Positions 44,259 through 54,200 of a DNA stretch of 64,000 nucleotides are shown here, in pieces. The stretch comes from Microbacterium endophyticum (GTDB lineage: Bacteria; Actinomycetota; Actinomycetes; Actinomycetales; Microbacteriaceae). A model generated the notes under the pieces. It saw only the letters and a list, made by a program, of their open reading frames with translations. It was not told the DNA's origin and did not search any database. Positions within the stretch are counted from its first letter, which is position 1. Each line of letters begins with the position of its first letter. The position numbers and the translations under genes were made by a program. Where the stretch lies: the NCBI RefSeq assembly GCF_011047135.1, contig NZ_CP049255.1, forward strand, positions 2,356,001-2,420,000. The letters run 5' to 3'.

Positions 44259-47200
44259 ATGTCTTACCGCACAGGCGCGGAACGCCACCCTTTTATGCGT
44301 CGTCTTCTTGACTCTCGGTTCTCGCTGGCTGCTGTCGCGACCGTGATGATCGTGGTTCTCACCATCGATCCGTTCACCACGGGGAACGCCGCCAGCGGTG
44401 TCACGGGCACGGTTGACACGGTCGAAGATCGCGCGACCAACCTGGCTGAGGCGCAGGATGCTGTCGCGGAATCCGCCGCAGTCGAGGCATCGGAGATTGT
44501 GGGCGACTGGCCCGAACCCGAGCCCGAGGACAGCACGCAGCCGGAGGCTCAGGCAACGCTCCCATATGCAGCGCAACAAACCGTGACGGTGCCCTCTGTC
44601 GACACCGCAACGGTCGATCTCGGTGGGATGGACGTCAACATTGCCGCCGCAAGCAGCGGAGGCTCCCCTGAGGCAGTGAAACTTCGTGTGGAGGACTCGT
44701 CTGTCGCCGAATCGGTGGGTGTCACGGGTGTCCTCATTGACGTCGCCCAGGTGGATTCTGCCGAGCCGATCGAGGGTGCGGAGATCGACCTCACGGTGTC
44801 GTACGAGAATTTCAGTGGTCTTGTGGGTGGGGACTGGGCGTCCCGATTGCGGCTGGTCTTCGTGCCCGAGTGCGCGGAAGAAACCCCTGACATTGAGGCT
44901 TGCCAGTTCACCCCTCTCGCCTCAACGAACGACGAGGAGGCGCAGACGGTGACCGGCACGGTGCCGGTCGACTCGGAGCCCGGCGCCATGGGATTCGGGA
45001 TGGGTGCACGGCAGGCTCGTTCTTCATCCGGTACCGGGTCGGTGGCGCTGATGGCAGGAGTGTCGGGTTCGGCCGGTGATTGGTCTAAGTCAGGTCTACC
45101 GGCCTCGTCCTCGTGGGGAACTTCCGGCAACACCGGTGCGTTCACGTGGTCGTATCCCTTGACCGTCCCGGTTCCTGAAGCAGGCCCAGCACCGGAACTC
45201 ACTCTCTCGTACTCATCTGCTGTCTCCGATGGTCGGGTGCCGTCGGCCAACAATCAGTCGGGGTGGATCGGCGAGGGATTTGATCTGACCTCGAGCTACA
45301 TCGAGCGCCAGTACGAATCGTGCACTACAGACTCCGAACGTCCTGGCGCGAATAACGCAAACCGTGAATCTGGCGACCTCTGCTGGGGCCGAGAGAATGC
45401 CACTCTCGTGTTCAAAGGCGCCTCATTGCCGCTTGTCTACGATGCGGCCGCCGATGTGTGGCACTCAAAAATTGACGACGGTACCCGGGTACAGCGCACT
45501 AACGGAGGCTGGAACGGGGTAAATGGCGGCGAATACTGGAAGGTCACTACCCCGGACGGCACTCAGTACACGTTCGGTCGGGGAAAGACATCCGAGAACG
45601 GTGCCGACCTCAAGTCCGCGTGGACAGTCCCTGTGTATGGCAACCATGCCGGCGAGCCGTGCCACGCCGCCGAGTACGCGGATTCCCAGTGCAGCCAGGT
45701 GTGGCGTTGGAACCTCGATCAGGTGGTCGACCCGTCGGGCAACACGATGTCGTATACCTACGCCACCGAGACAAACAACTATGTCGCCGACTACATGCAC
45801 AACGATGACTGGGGCACTACGGGCTACATTTCCGGGGGCCACATCGTCCGCATCGACTACGGCACCCGCACTGGATCCACCGCGAGTGCACCGTACCGAG
45901 TTACTTTCACCACCCAAGCGCGCTGCCTCACCAATTTTGCCAATCCTGCTTCGCTGTGTGCGGACGGATATACCGATTCGAACAAGTCGAAATGGCCCGA
46001 CACCCCGCGGGATCTGCAGTGCACAGTAACTGCAGATGACTGCATGAATGTCGTCCCTGTCTTCTTCGATACCACCAGGCTCAGCAATGTCACCGCGCAG
46101 GCATGGGACGGTTCCAGCTACCGCGATATCGACTCGTGGGCATTCGCCGGCCGATTCGTGGGGGAAAGCGACTTCGACCCGGTAGAGACATCTCGGTCGG
46201 TCGTGCTGCGCGTCGACAAAATCACCCGAACCGCGCGCGCCGGCACTGCGAGTACCAGCGATGACATCACTTTGCAGCCGGTCCGGTTCGCCTACGAATC
46301 ACTTCCGAACCGTGTTGATACCGCAACCGACGGGCAGTCGGGCTTGTGGCGTCCGCGCGTTATCCAAGTTCGCACCGACGCGGGTGCTCAGATAAGCGTC
46401 AGCTACCGCACTGAATGCACCCCTGAATCTTTGCCCGCCTCCAGCGACGCCGCGCAAAGCGCCAACACCGCCCTCTGCTACCTCGTGCGCTGGCAACCCG
46501 ATGGTGAACTCCAACCGGCCGACCACTGGTTTCACAAATATGTCGTCGAAAGCATGGTTGAAGACGGTGCACCCCACGTGGCCGGTTCGAGCGACCTCAT
46601 CACTGGCTCGCAATCCAAAGTCACCCGGTATACCTATCTAGGTGGGGCGAAGTGGGCGAAGCCAACTGGGCCGATGGTGGACGCCTCAAAAGTCACTTAT
46701 ACCGATTTCCGGGGCTTTGCTCGAGTGGACACGGTCGTTGGCGAAGGTGAGGAGCAAGCCACCACCGAGCGGGCGACGTACCTGCGCGGAACTGGCGGCA
46801 CCCTCACCGCGGGACCCACCGGCAATACCGTCTCCGTGGTCGACGTCGAAGAGTTCGCCGGTACGGTGTTCAGTACCGAGACCCTTAACGGGTCGAAGAC
46901 GATTACCCAGTCGATCACCAAACCGGGCACTCCCGTCACGGTCGCGACCGGCACCGGGCTGACGTCGAAGCGGATACCGTCGACCACCACGTACGGGTTC
47001 ACCTTCAAGGCAACTGGAGCGCTTGAACACCGCACTTCGTCGACGGTTACTAACGACAGTGCTGGGCTGCCGGTTACGGTTGAGGATCGCGGCGACCTCA
47101 CCACGAGCATCGACGACGTCTGCACGAAGACCACATATCGACGCGACCAGGCGTATCTGGGTGCGCACATGCTCGCTTTCGCGTCTAAGACCGAAACATT

Positions 47201-50200
47201 TGGCGCGGCCTGTGCCTCCACAGCAGCCGCGAATCTTCTCACTCGTGACACCGCCACCTACGACACGCTAGGACGCGTCCTTTCCACAGCATCGGTGGAT
47301 CCGGGGAACGCCTCGGCCAATGTCACCCGAGCGACTAACACCTATGACGTCTATGGGCGCGTCACATCGGTGAAAGATGCCGCGGGCAACAAGACCACCA
47401 CCGACTACAGCGCGTCGGCTGGGGGACAAGTATCAAAGGTGACGACAACTTCGCCCGACCCTGACGGCACGGGGCCGCTGTCGAAGTTCGTTTCTGTCCA
47501 GACGCTGAACCCGCTTACCGGGCAACCGGTCTCGATGACCGATCAGAACGGCCTGGTTACCACAGCCACCTACGACGCGTTGGGTCGCCCCACCTCGATT
47601 CGCTATCCGCAGCACGTAGATGCGCCGCACCCCTCTCTCGAATACGAGTACACGGTATCGCCGAATGGCCTCAACGCTGTCGTGACTCGCAGCCTCGCTG
47701 CCGACGGTGAGAACCAGCATTCTTCAGTCGTTTTGTATGACGGGTTGTTGCGTCCGTTCCAGCAGCAGGTGGAGGGCGCGAACGCGACGCTCACCGACCG
47801 GGGCCGCATGGTCTCCCATATCTTCTACGATTCGATCGGCCATGTGGAGTCGCGCACTTCCGCGTGGCATGCCCAGGGTGTGCCGGCTGCGTCTCCTGTC
47901 GTGCCGCTTGCCGTGCCGCCGTCGTCGACATCGTATGAGTACGACGGTGCCGGGCGGGTGACCGCCGAGATTTTTTGGGTCGGCACTGAATCCAACCCCG
48001 AGTACGAGATGTGGCGGACTACCACCGTCTACGACGGCGCCACTACGCTCACGATTCCCGCAGATGGGGGAACGCCGACCGAGACCATCATCGACGCGCG
48101 AGGACGCACCACGCAGTTGCGCGAATACGTCCGAGACCCGCGGGCCGACGCAGACGCAGATACCGCCGCTGAGATCCGTGCACTCACGTCTCATACCACC
48201 ACGTATGGGTACAACCGGGCCAATGAATTGACCACGCTCACGAACCCGACCGGGGATGTTTGGAGCTATGAGTACGACCTCGCAGGGCAACTTCTTTCCC
48301 AAACCGACCCCGACAGTGGCACGAGCAGCACGACATACACCGCTCTAGGTCAGGTCGCGACACAGACAGACGCGAACGGCGACACCCTCGCCTATAACTA
48401 CGACCCGCTTGGCCGCGCGACAACTCTCCGTGACGACACCGCTACCGGCACGATCCGAGCCTCTTGGACTTTCGATGCCACGCCTCTGGCCGGTGGCGGT
48501 GGCGACACTGCGCTTGGGCAACCCAGCGCCGCCACCCGCGTCGTTGACAATCTCGAGTACACAACCACGTACGGCGAGTACGACACCGCGTACCAGCCGA
48601 CCACAGTGACGACCACCCTTCCTGAAAATCCCACACTTCACACCCTGTCGGGGGAATCGTTCGACACGCTGATTTCGTACACAGAGGACGGGCAGGTCGC
48701 TCAGATCACCTACCCCGAAGTCACTGACGGCGAGAGCATCGTGCTCGGCGAAGAAACCGTCACGACGATGTTCGATGAGGCCTCTATGCCCTCTTGGATG
48801 AGCGGCGGATTCGGGTGGGGCACCTACGTTGCCGATGCGCAGTGGAATTCGGACGCCACACCTGCCGTGCAAGACCTCGGTACTACGTACGGGGCTGCTG
48901 TCGCCTACGACTGGGAAATTGGTACGCAGAGGCTTGCGAGTATTCGCCTGGATCGTGAACGCGTCAGCGGCACAGAAGTCGCCCTGGAATATGGGTACGA
49001 CCACTCCGGAAACGTCACGAGCATCAGCGACTTGCCGACCGCAGCGCGCGTGTCTAATCAAGCCGATGTGCAGTGCTTTGACTATGACGGACTGCGGCGG
49101 TTGGAAACGGCGTGGACAGAAGGCGCGCCGGGCTGCGAGTCCGTGCCTCGGTCGACGTCTGATGTTGGTGGGTATTCGCCGTACTGGATCGACTATACGT
49201 ATGACGTGCTCGGGAACCGTACCCAGCAGACCAGCGTTGACGGGGCCGACACGACGGTTACCGAGTACACCCATGGCGGCGGCGGCGCTGGTCCTCACCA
49301 GTTGACGGAGATGGTCGAGACCACGGGAGAACTGACCACGGTGGTCGGGTTTGACTGGGATGCCGCGGGAAACCAGACGTCTCGCACCGTGGACGGAGCA
49401 TTGCAGACGCTCACGTGGGACGCCGAAGGCGAGCTCGCCTCGATCGCCGGCGCTGAGACGGACGTGGCCAACGTCTACGACGCGTCCGGTGAGCGGTTAG
49501 TCCGCGTCGACGACGGAGCAGCAACTGTCTACCTCCCGGGCGGGCAGGAAGTGACCGCGACCGACGAGAAGGTCACCGCGACCCGCTGGTACAGCTTCGC
49601 AGGCACAACTGTTGCTGTCCGCACCGGAACGGGCCTCGGGGGTGTGTCCAGTGTCGTTTCCGACGCGAACGGCACCCCCGTCGCTTATGTGCATAACACC
49701 GATTGGGCGGCAGGTGTGCAGCGGGTGCGCACGGAACCGTTCGGTGATGCGCGCGCTGGTGAGGCTGGCCAGGTCGAAGGTCGCGGATATCTTGGCGCTC
49801 CCGCCGATACGACAGGCTTGACCTTGCTCGGCGCGAGGTACTACGACTCAAGCACCGGAACGTTCATCAGTCCCGATCCACTGTTGGATCCCGGTGTGCC
49901 GGCGCAACTCAACGCCTATGTCTATTCCGGTAACAATCCGATTACCTGGTCGGATCCGTCAGGGTTGAGTTGGCTTGGCGACGCATGGAACAACGTCACC
50001 AAGTGGGTCGACAAGAACAAGTCTGTGATCGCGGGTGTCGTGGTCGGTGTGGCCGTTACTGCGGGATGTTTGGCTGTCACCGGGGGTGTCGGAAGCGTTG
50101 CGTGTGCCATCGCGGGTGGTGCTGCTGGGGCCGCGGTCAGCAATATCTGGAGGCAGAAGGAGTCGGGTAAACCCTTCAACTGGGGGAGCTTCGCCGCCGA

Positions 50201-51209
50201 GACCGCTATGGGCGGGGCGCTGGGGTTGCTCGGCCCAGCCGCTGGCGCTGCTGCGCGAGCTTTCGCGCCTGCAGCGTCTGCTGTGGTCCGCACAGTTTCG
50301 AACGCGATCAGTGCAGGCGCGGGCAAAGCCGGAACAGTGTTCAAACCCGCGATGTCGGCCACCGCGAGCCGTGCCGCGAACGCCTCCGCGACCCGATCTG
50401 CCACCCAAGCCACGTCTGGCGCGCAGAACAGCTCTACATCGATGGCATCCTGCGCGGTCAACAGTTTCGTGCCCGGTACCCTCGTTCTGCTCGCTGACGG
50501 CACACGTATTGCGATCGAAAACATCCGTGTCGGTGACCTAGTGCTCGCAACCGACCCGGAAACCGGAGAAACAAGCGCTGAACCGGTGAACGTCACCATC
50601 ACCGGAACGGGCGAGAAAGATCTCGTGACCATCGCCGTCATGTCAGATGACGGCTCGGCAGGCGAAGTCACGGCCACCGCCGGCCACCCCTTCTGGGTCG
50701 CAGACAAGAGCGAGTGGGTCGAAGCGGGAGAACTGCAGTCCGGCCAGTGGTTGCGTACCTCTAACGGCACGTGGGTTCAGATCACTGCGATCGAACACGA
50801 CCACAGGGAACAGGCGGTCTACAATCTCACCGTCGACACCACGCACACGTATTACGTAGACGCCGGTGTCACAGACATCCTCACCCACAACTGCTCGGTC
50901 GGTGCGGCGAGTACGGCGGACCATGTCTTCCCAATCGGACCCGGTTCGGAGAAGGCGTGGACGGTCCTGAATCGCGTTGATGCGAAGGGTATGCCGTTAC
51001 CGGGGTACAAGGGCGGGAGGGTCTTTGTGAACAAGAAAGGTAAGCTTCCTGAGTCGCCAGGTCTCACTTATCGCGAGTGGGATGCGAATCCGTTCGTGAA
51101 GGGCGTGAACCGTGGAACTGAACGCATCGTGACGGGCAGCGACGGTTCGGCGTATTGGACGGGTGATCACTATGACAGCTTCCTGATGTTCCGGGGGTCG
51201 ATGCCATGA
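44259..51209 (+). CDS. Rhs/YD-repeat polymorphic toxin with Hint domain and barnase-type RNase tip
   Basis: 2316 residues from ATG 44259; GTG 44253 is an alternative. The N-terminal helix 'FSLAAVATVMIVVLTIDP' suggests export. An SpvB-like segment starts near residue 310 ('GPAPELTLSYSSAVSDGR'). YD repeats fill about 1010-1890 ('TYDALGRPTSIRYP', 'NYDPLGRATTLRDD') and end in the Rhs core 'LGARYYDSSTGTFISPDPLL' (about 1860). A hydrophobic hinge (about 1925-1965) precedes a Hint autoprocessing domain (about 2063-2211) ending 'ILTHNC'. The last 105 residues are a microbial RNase: 'GRVFVNKKGKLPESPG', 'YREWDAN', 'TERIVTG' and 'TGDHYDSF' carry the barnase catalytic Glu, Arg and His. The barstar gene follows with a 4-base overlap. 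Confidence 0.92.
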   Translation: MSYRTGAERHPFMRRLLDSRFSLAAVATVMIVVLTIDPFTTGNAASGVTGTVDTVEDRATNLAEAQDAVAESAAVEASEIVGDWPEPEPEDSTQPEAQATLPYAAQQTVTVPSVDTATVDLGGMDVNIAAASSGGSPEAVKLRVEDSSVAESVGVTGVLIDVAQVDSAEPIEGAEIDLTVSYENFSGLVGGDWASRLRLVFVPECAEETPDIEACQFTPLASTNDEEAQTVTGTVPVDSEPGAMGFGMGARQARSSSGTGSVALMAGVSGSAGDWSKSGLPASSSWGTSGNTGAFTWSYPLTVPVPEAGPAPELTLSYSSAVSDGRVPSANNQSGWIGEGFDLTSSYIERQYESCTTDSERPGANNANRESGDLCWGRENATLVFKGASLPLVYDAAADVWHSKIDDGTRVQRTNGGWNGVNGGEYWKVTTPDGTQYTFGRGKTSENGADLKSAWTVPVYGNHAGEPCHAAEYADSQCSQVWRWNLDQVVDPSGNTMSYTYATETNNYVADYMHNDDWGTTGYISGGHIVRIDYGTRTGSTASAPYRVTFTTQARCLTNFANPASLCADGYTDSNKSKWPDTPRDLQCTVTADDCMNVVPVFFDTTRLSNVTAQAWDGSSYRDIDSWAFAGRFVGESDFDPVETSRSVVLRVDKITRTARAGTASTSDDITLQPVRFAYESLPNRVDTATDGQSGLWRPRVIQVRTDAGAQISVSYRTECTPESLPASSDAAQSANTALCYLVRWQPDGELQPADHWFHKYVVESMVEDGAPHVAGSSDLITGSQSKVTRYTYLGGAKWAKPTGPMVDASKVTYTDFRGFARVDTVVGEGEEQATTERATYLRGTGGTLTAGPTGNTVSVVDVEEFAGTVFSTETLNGSKTITQSITKPGTPVTVATGTGLTSKRIPSTTTYGFTFKATGALEHRTSSTVTNDSAGLPVTVEDRGDLTTSIDDVCTKTTYRRDQAYLGAHMLAFASKTETFGAACASTAAANLLTRDTATYDTLGRVLSTASVDPGNASANVTRATNTYDVYGRVTSVKDAAGNKTTTDYSASAGGQVSKVTTTSPDPDGTGPLSKFVSVQTLNPLTGQPVSMTDQNGLVTTATYDALGRPTSIRYPQHVDAPHPSLEYEYTVSPNGLNAVVTRSLAADGENQHSSVVLYDGLLRPFQQQVEGANATLTDRGRMVSHIFYDSIGHVESRTSAWHAQGVPAASPVVPLAVPPSSTSYEYDGAGRVTAEIFWVGTESNPEYEMWRTTTVYDGATTLTIPADGGTPTETIIDARGRTTQLREYVRDPRADADADTAAEIRALTSHTTTYGYNRANELTTLTNPTGDVWSYEYDLAGQLLSQTDPDSGTSSTTYTALGQVATQTDANGDTLAYNYDPLGRATTLRDDTATGTIRASWTFDATPLAGGGGDTALGQPSAATRVVDNLEYTTTYGEYDTAYQPTTVTTTLPENPTLHTLSGESFDTLISYTEDGQVAQITYPEVTDGESIVLGEETVTTMFDEASMPSWMSGGFGWGTYVADAQWNSDATPAVQDLGTTYGAAVAYDWEIGTQRLASIRLDRERVSGTEVALEYGYDHSGNVTSISDLPTAARVSNQADVQCFDYDGLRRLETAWTEGAPGCESVPRSTSDVGGYSPYWIDYTYDVLGNRTQQTSVDGADTTVTEYTHGGGGAGPHQLTEMVETTGELTTVVGFDWDAAGNQTSRTVDGALQTLTWDAEGELASIAGAETDVANVYDASGERLVRVDDGAATVYLPGGQEVTATDEKVTATRWYSFAGTTVAVRTGTGLGGVSSVVSDANGTPVAYVHNTDWAAGVQRVRTEPFGDARAGEAGQVEGRGYLGAPADTTGLTLLGARYYDSSTGTFISPDPLLDPGVPAQLNAYVYSGNNPITWSDPSGLSWLGDAWNNVTKWVDKNKSVIAGVVVGVAVTAGCLAVTGGVGSVACAIAGGAAGAAVSNIWRQKESGKPFNWGSFAAETAMGGALGLLGPAAGAAARAFAPAASAVVRTVSNAISAGAGKAGTVFKPAMSATASRAANASATRSATQATSGAQNSSTSMASCAVNSFVPGTLVLLADGTRIAIENIRVGDLVLATDPETGETSAEPVNVTITGTGEKDLVTIAVMSDDGSAGEVTATAGHPFWVADKSEWVEAGELQSGQWLRTSNGTWVQITAIEHDHREQAVYNLTVDTTHTYYVDAGVTDILTHNCSVGAASTADHVFPIGPGSEKAWTVLNRVDAKGMPLPGYKGGRVFVNKKGKLPESPGLTYREWDANPFVKGVNRGTERIVTGSDGSAYWTGDHYDSFLMFRGSMP

Positions 51210-51733
51210 CGGTGCCCTTGACGCTGATGACGGTTGATTCTGAGCTTCGACTCTTGCTACTTGAGGGCGATGCCGAATCGATTGGTATAGCTGTGATGGC
51301 CTGGGCCGACGCCGGCTTGACTGTCCGCATCGTTCGCGGACGCAAGATGCGGAGCCGGAAAGGTGTGCTTGACGAGTTTGCCGCGGCGTTGCAGTTTCCG
51401 CTCTACTTCGGCGACAACGAGGACGCGTTTGACGAGTGCATCTCGGAGTTGGAGACACTTCCCGCGGGCGAGGGCTACGTCGTGACGATGACAGAGCCTG
51501 ACCAGGTACTGGCTGATGAAGAAGCTCTGGAGCTCGAATGGCTAGTTTGTTCTCTGAGGGCAGCCGCCGCGGAATGGGCTCGACCAATTGAGCTCGGCGA
51601 GTGGTGGGATCGGCCAGCTGTCCCCTTCCATGTGATTCTCGCAGGAGGGAGCAACCATGTCGTAGAGGCGGCCCGCCGGTGGTCAAGCGCGGGGGCAGCT
51701 GTTATTCCGCTCGGAGGCCTTGATGGAGGCTGA
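51206..51733 (+). CDS. Barstar-like immunity protein
   Basis: 175 residues, overlapping the toxin stop by 4 bases (ATGA). The central stretch 'SRKGVLDEFAAALQFPLYFG' followed by 'DNEDAFDECISEL' is the barstar core (helix 2 region that plugs the barnase active site, with Asp/Glu replacing the RNA phosphates). The C-terminal 90 residues are an extra domain ending 'WSSAGAAVIPLGG'. It neutralises the RNase tip in the producer and in kin. Confidence 0.9.
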   Translation: MTVPLTLMTVDSELRLLLLEGDAESIGIAVMAWADAGLTVRIVRGRKMRSRKGVLDEFAAALQFPLYFGDNEDAFDECISELETLPAGEGYVVTMTEPDQVLADEEALELEWLVCSLRAAAAEWARPIELGEWWDRPAVPFHVILAGGSNHVVEAARRWSSAGAAVIPLGGLDGG

Positions 51734-51839
51734 GGGATCCCACCTGGTGTGAGGCGAAGACTGCGACGGCACACGCGACCGATGTACGCGTAGCAGAGCG
51801 ACGGCGTAGTTGGGCCGCGCAATTGGATCTGTGCGAACG

Positions 51840-52028
51840 ATGATGAGCCGTGACGAGATCATCAAGAGACTTCGATCTGAATTGGTGGATCGGGGGCTCG
51901 TCGGGCGCGGCCGCAACCTGCACGTCACGTGGGCAGAGGTCGCGTGGATGATTCATCTCGAGCTGATCCCGAGGACGTCTCGGACAGACCCTGGAACCGC
52001 CCAGGTTTCGTTGGCTGCTTGCAGTTGA
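51840..52028 (+). pseudogene. 5' fragment of an immunity-like gene (paralogue of 55154-55618)
   Basis: Starts at ATG 51840: 'MMSRDEIIKRLRSELVDRG', then 'EVAWMIHLELIPRTS'. This matches residues 1-50 of the intact gene at 55154, and the upstream GCGCAATTGGAT is shared as well. From about 51985 it switches into an unrelated repeat and stops. A recombination scar downstream of barstar. Confidence 0.7.
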
Positions 52029-52060
52029 GGCAGGCTCTTCGGCTTGTGAGCGCAGGCGTC
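51971..52060. repeat. 90-bp dispersed repeat, copy A
   Basis: About 92 percent identical by eye to 53687-53775 (shared GAGGACGTCTCGGACAGACC, CCCAGGTTTCGTTGGCTGCT and GGCAGGCTCTTCGGCTTGTG). It lies exactly where the immunity fragment loses homology. Origin unknown; possibly an IS or transposon edge. Confidence 0.8.
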
Positions 52061-52064
52061 CATA

Positions 52065-52466
52065 GTGCCTCCACGTCCGGCAATCCAATGGTTTTCGACG
52101 GGCCAGGGTGGATCGACCTCGGCGTCGCGGATCGCGCAAAACAAGGCCAACGGCGATGCCGCAGCCGATGCCATCGCCGCGCGCTATCCGGGTGCCCGAA
52201 GAGAAGTGGATTTCCAAGCGACCAGCGGGGTGCGCCGCGTCGATGTGTGGGGCTCGACGACGCGCGTCGCGATCGAGTCGAAGGTCGGACGCACCTCATT
52301 GACGGCAGCAGTTCGACAGCAGGTGCAGCGAGATGTCGAGCTGATGTCGCAACGCGTCTTCAGCTCAGTCGAATGGCACTTTGCGCGTAGCCGCGTCACG
52401 GGGTTGCAAGGACCGACAAAACCCTTGCTGGATCTCCTCCGCAGCAGCGGGATAATTGTCCGATGA
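52065..52466 (+). CDS. Orphan toxin tip with PD-(D/E)XK-like nuclease motif
   Basis: 133 residues if started at GTG 52065, but no ribosome site is seen. This is better viewed as a C-terminal toxin domain detached from an Rhs carrier. 'ARREVDFQATSGVRRVDVWG' and 'AIESKVGRTSL' give a D...E-x-K site as in REase-type polymorphic toxins, followed by 'QQVQRDVELM' and 'GPTKPLLDLLRSSGIIV'. It is immediately followed (4-base overlap, ATGA) by a candidate immunity gene. It could be activated by recombination onto the Rhs core. Confidence 0.62.
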   Translation: MPPRPAIQWFSTGQGGSTSASRIAQNKANGDAAADAIAARYPGARREVDFQATSGVRRVDVWGSTTRVAIESKVGRTSLTAAVRQQVQRDVELMSQRVFSSVEWHFARSRVTGLQGPTKPLLDLLRSSGIIVR

Positions 52467-52996
52467 GCGTTGACTGGGCCAACTACCACCCGTATCAGCC
52501 ACCAGTGCGCGGGCTGCCTCACGAGCTAACAAAGCCGCAGGCCCGCGAGGCGTTCGGGGATCTCATGAGAGCTCGGTCTGATCGTCGTGCCGCTCTCGCG
52601 GGCCTCGTTGAGGCCAACAGCTTCGATCTGAAGAGTGATGATGAGTCGATTCAGCGACTGAATGACTGGTATCGAACCAATGTTGAGCCATCCCCCGACA
52701 CCCCCGACAGGCTGCGCAACCTTTGGTACGCGGTAGTTAACGACATCGCTCTTTGGTTAGGGGACGTCATCATCGAGCGGGCTCCTTCCTTGAGGTGGGT
52801 AATGTACACAGAAGGGAAGCGAAACATCTCCTACCAGCGGCACGTCCTGATGGGATTCAGGAACGTGGAGAATCCAAGGTTCAACGTTGACGTTGACCTC
52901 CTTGTTGCGTCGTATGGCCATCGAGTGATTAAGGGTCTTCCAGTCGACGACGAGGAGTTCGTAGCCGTGGTTCATATGGCCGTCGCAAACGCATGA
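52463..52996 (+). CDS. Candidate immunity protein for the orphan nuclease tip
   Basis: 177 residues, start overlapping the upstream stop. No family recognised with confidence. 'WYAVVNDIALWLGDVIIERA' and 'PSLRWVMYTEGKRNISYQ' followed by 'DVDLLVASYGHRVIKG' look like the small mixed alpha/beta immunity proteins found behind polymorphic nuclease toxins. The assignment is from coupling and position. Nothing is recognised in 52997-53219. Confidence 0.62.
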   Translation: MSVDWANYHPYQPPVRGLPHELTKPQAREAFGDLMRARSDRRAALAGLVEANSFDLKSDDESIQRLNDWYRTNVEPSPDTPDRLRNLWYAVVNDIALWLGDVIIERAPSLRWVMYTEGKRNISYQRHVLMGFRNVENPRFNVDVDLLVASYGHRVIKGLPVDDEEFVAVVHMAVANA

Positions 52997-53220
52997 GCTT
53001 GCGACGCTAGGCGCACCGACCATGTGGGCCGTGCGGACGCGCGGGTCTTTCTCGCAGTCCGCGCATTGTGAGGCCCGGGGGCGAGGGCGACAATCATGTT
53101 CCCTACCCTGGACGACATACTTTCTCCGCCGTAGTCGTCGGCGAGATGCGAGCTCGTTGGTCGTTCGTCCCCGGAAGGTACTGCACGACTCGCGAGACGC
53201 GCCCGGTGTCGACAACGCGT

Positions 53221-53580
53221 GAATACTGACCCCAGGACGTCGGGGGATTCTGACCCCTTTCGACCACTCTTGGAGGGTAATCAGTTTGGAGGATTGGGCG
53301 GAGATCCGCCGGTTGCATCGGGCCGAGGGCTTGTCGATCAAGGCGATCGTGAGGCATCTCGGGATCGCACGGAATACGGTGAGGGCGGCGTTGGCGTCGG
53401 ACGCGCCGCCGCGGTATCAGCGGGCGGGTAAGCAGTCGTTGGTCGACGCGGCCGAGCCCGAGGTGCGCAAGCTCCTCGCGGTGGACGCGAGAATGCCAAC
53501 GACGGTGATTGCGGAGCGGAGCGGATCGGGTGGGAGCACTCGCTGACGATCCTGAAGGATCGGATCCGGCAGATCCGTCC
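53221..53580 (+). mobile_element. Truncated IS21-family element with broken IstA
   Basis: An IS21-like left end (TGAATACTGACCCCAGGACG) is followed by IstA from 53286: 'EDWAEIRRLHRAEGLSIKAI' and 'ARNTVRAALASDAPPRY'. A GAGCG duplication near 53515-53524 shifts the frame; the other frame carries on 'ERIGWEHSLTILKDRIRQI' and stops abruptly at about 53580. IstB and the right end are absent. Dead fragment. Confidence 0.75.
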
Positions 53581-53604
53581 GTGTGATTTCTCAGGACATC
53601 GTGG

Positions 53605-53642
53605 ACGGATGAACCCCCGGTTTCGGGTGTCATCCGTTTTTT
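53605..53642 (+). terminator. Rho-independent terminator
   Basis: ACGGATG/CATCCGT outer stem, inner ACCC/GGGT pairing with one bulge, then T6. No gene directly upstream uses it now; it was probably inherited with a lost immunity gene. Confidence 0.55.
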
Positions 53643-53686
53643 CGTTGGTAACCGTGGGTGGGGTTGAGGGTGAATTCGGCGAGCAG

Positions 53687-53775
53687 GAGGACGTCTCGGA
53701 CAGACCCGGGAGCCGCCCAGGTTTCGTTGGCTGCTCGCAGTTGAGGCAGGCTCTTCGGCTTGTGAGGCAGGCGTC
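53687..53775. repeat. 90-bp dispersed repeat, copy B
   Basis: Second copy of the 51971-52060 repeat, separated from it by the orphan toxin/immunity pair and the IS21 fragment. Same orientation. Confidence 0.8.
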
Positions 53776-54200
53776 GCCCATTATCGATGTGGGGCTCGCC
53801 GTGACGGGATGAGGACGAGAGGTGGAGAACGGTGCTCGAGATTGTCGAATAAGAGCTTACAGGTCGATGGCAATCGACCCTTGAGCTCAAGGGCGACCGG
53901 CGCAGGGATAGACGTCAAACTTGTCTTCGCTTTGCGTATGGTGCCTTTGCGGAGTGCGCATTGGAGCGCTGTGAAGGGACCGGCATTATTCGCAAGGACT
54001 TCGGATAGGCCCACTAATTCGGTCTCTAGATCTTAAAGTTGCGAGACAGTGTGCGTCGAAGGGCCCTACCGGGCACAGGGTTATTCTCCGCACGACAGTG
54101 GAGGAGCAGGCCCATCGCTAGTTCCAGGACCCAACGCATACGATGAATCTGAGGTGCCGCTGCGTGGAGTGGTCTCGTGCGCGATCGAGGGAAGGTGTTA
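53776..54200. other. Unassigned stretch in the toxin graveyard
   Basis: 425 bases with no convincing frame on either strand. GGAAGG at the right edge serves the next start. Confidence 0.4.
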
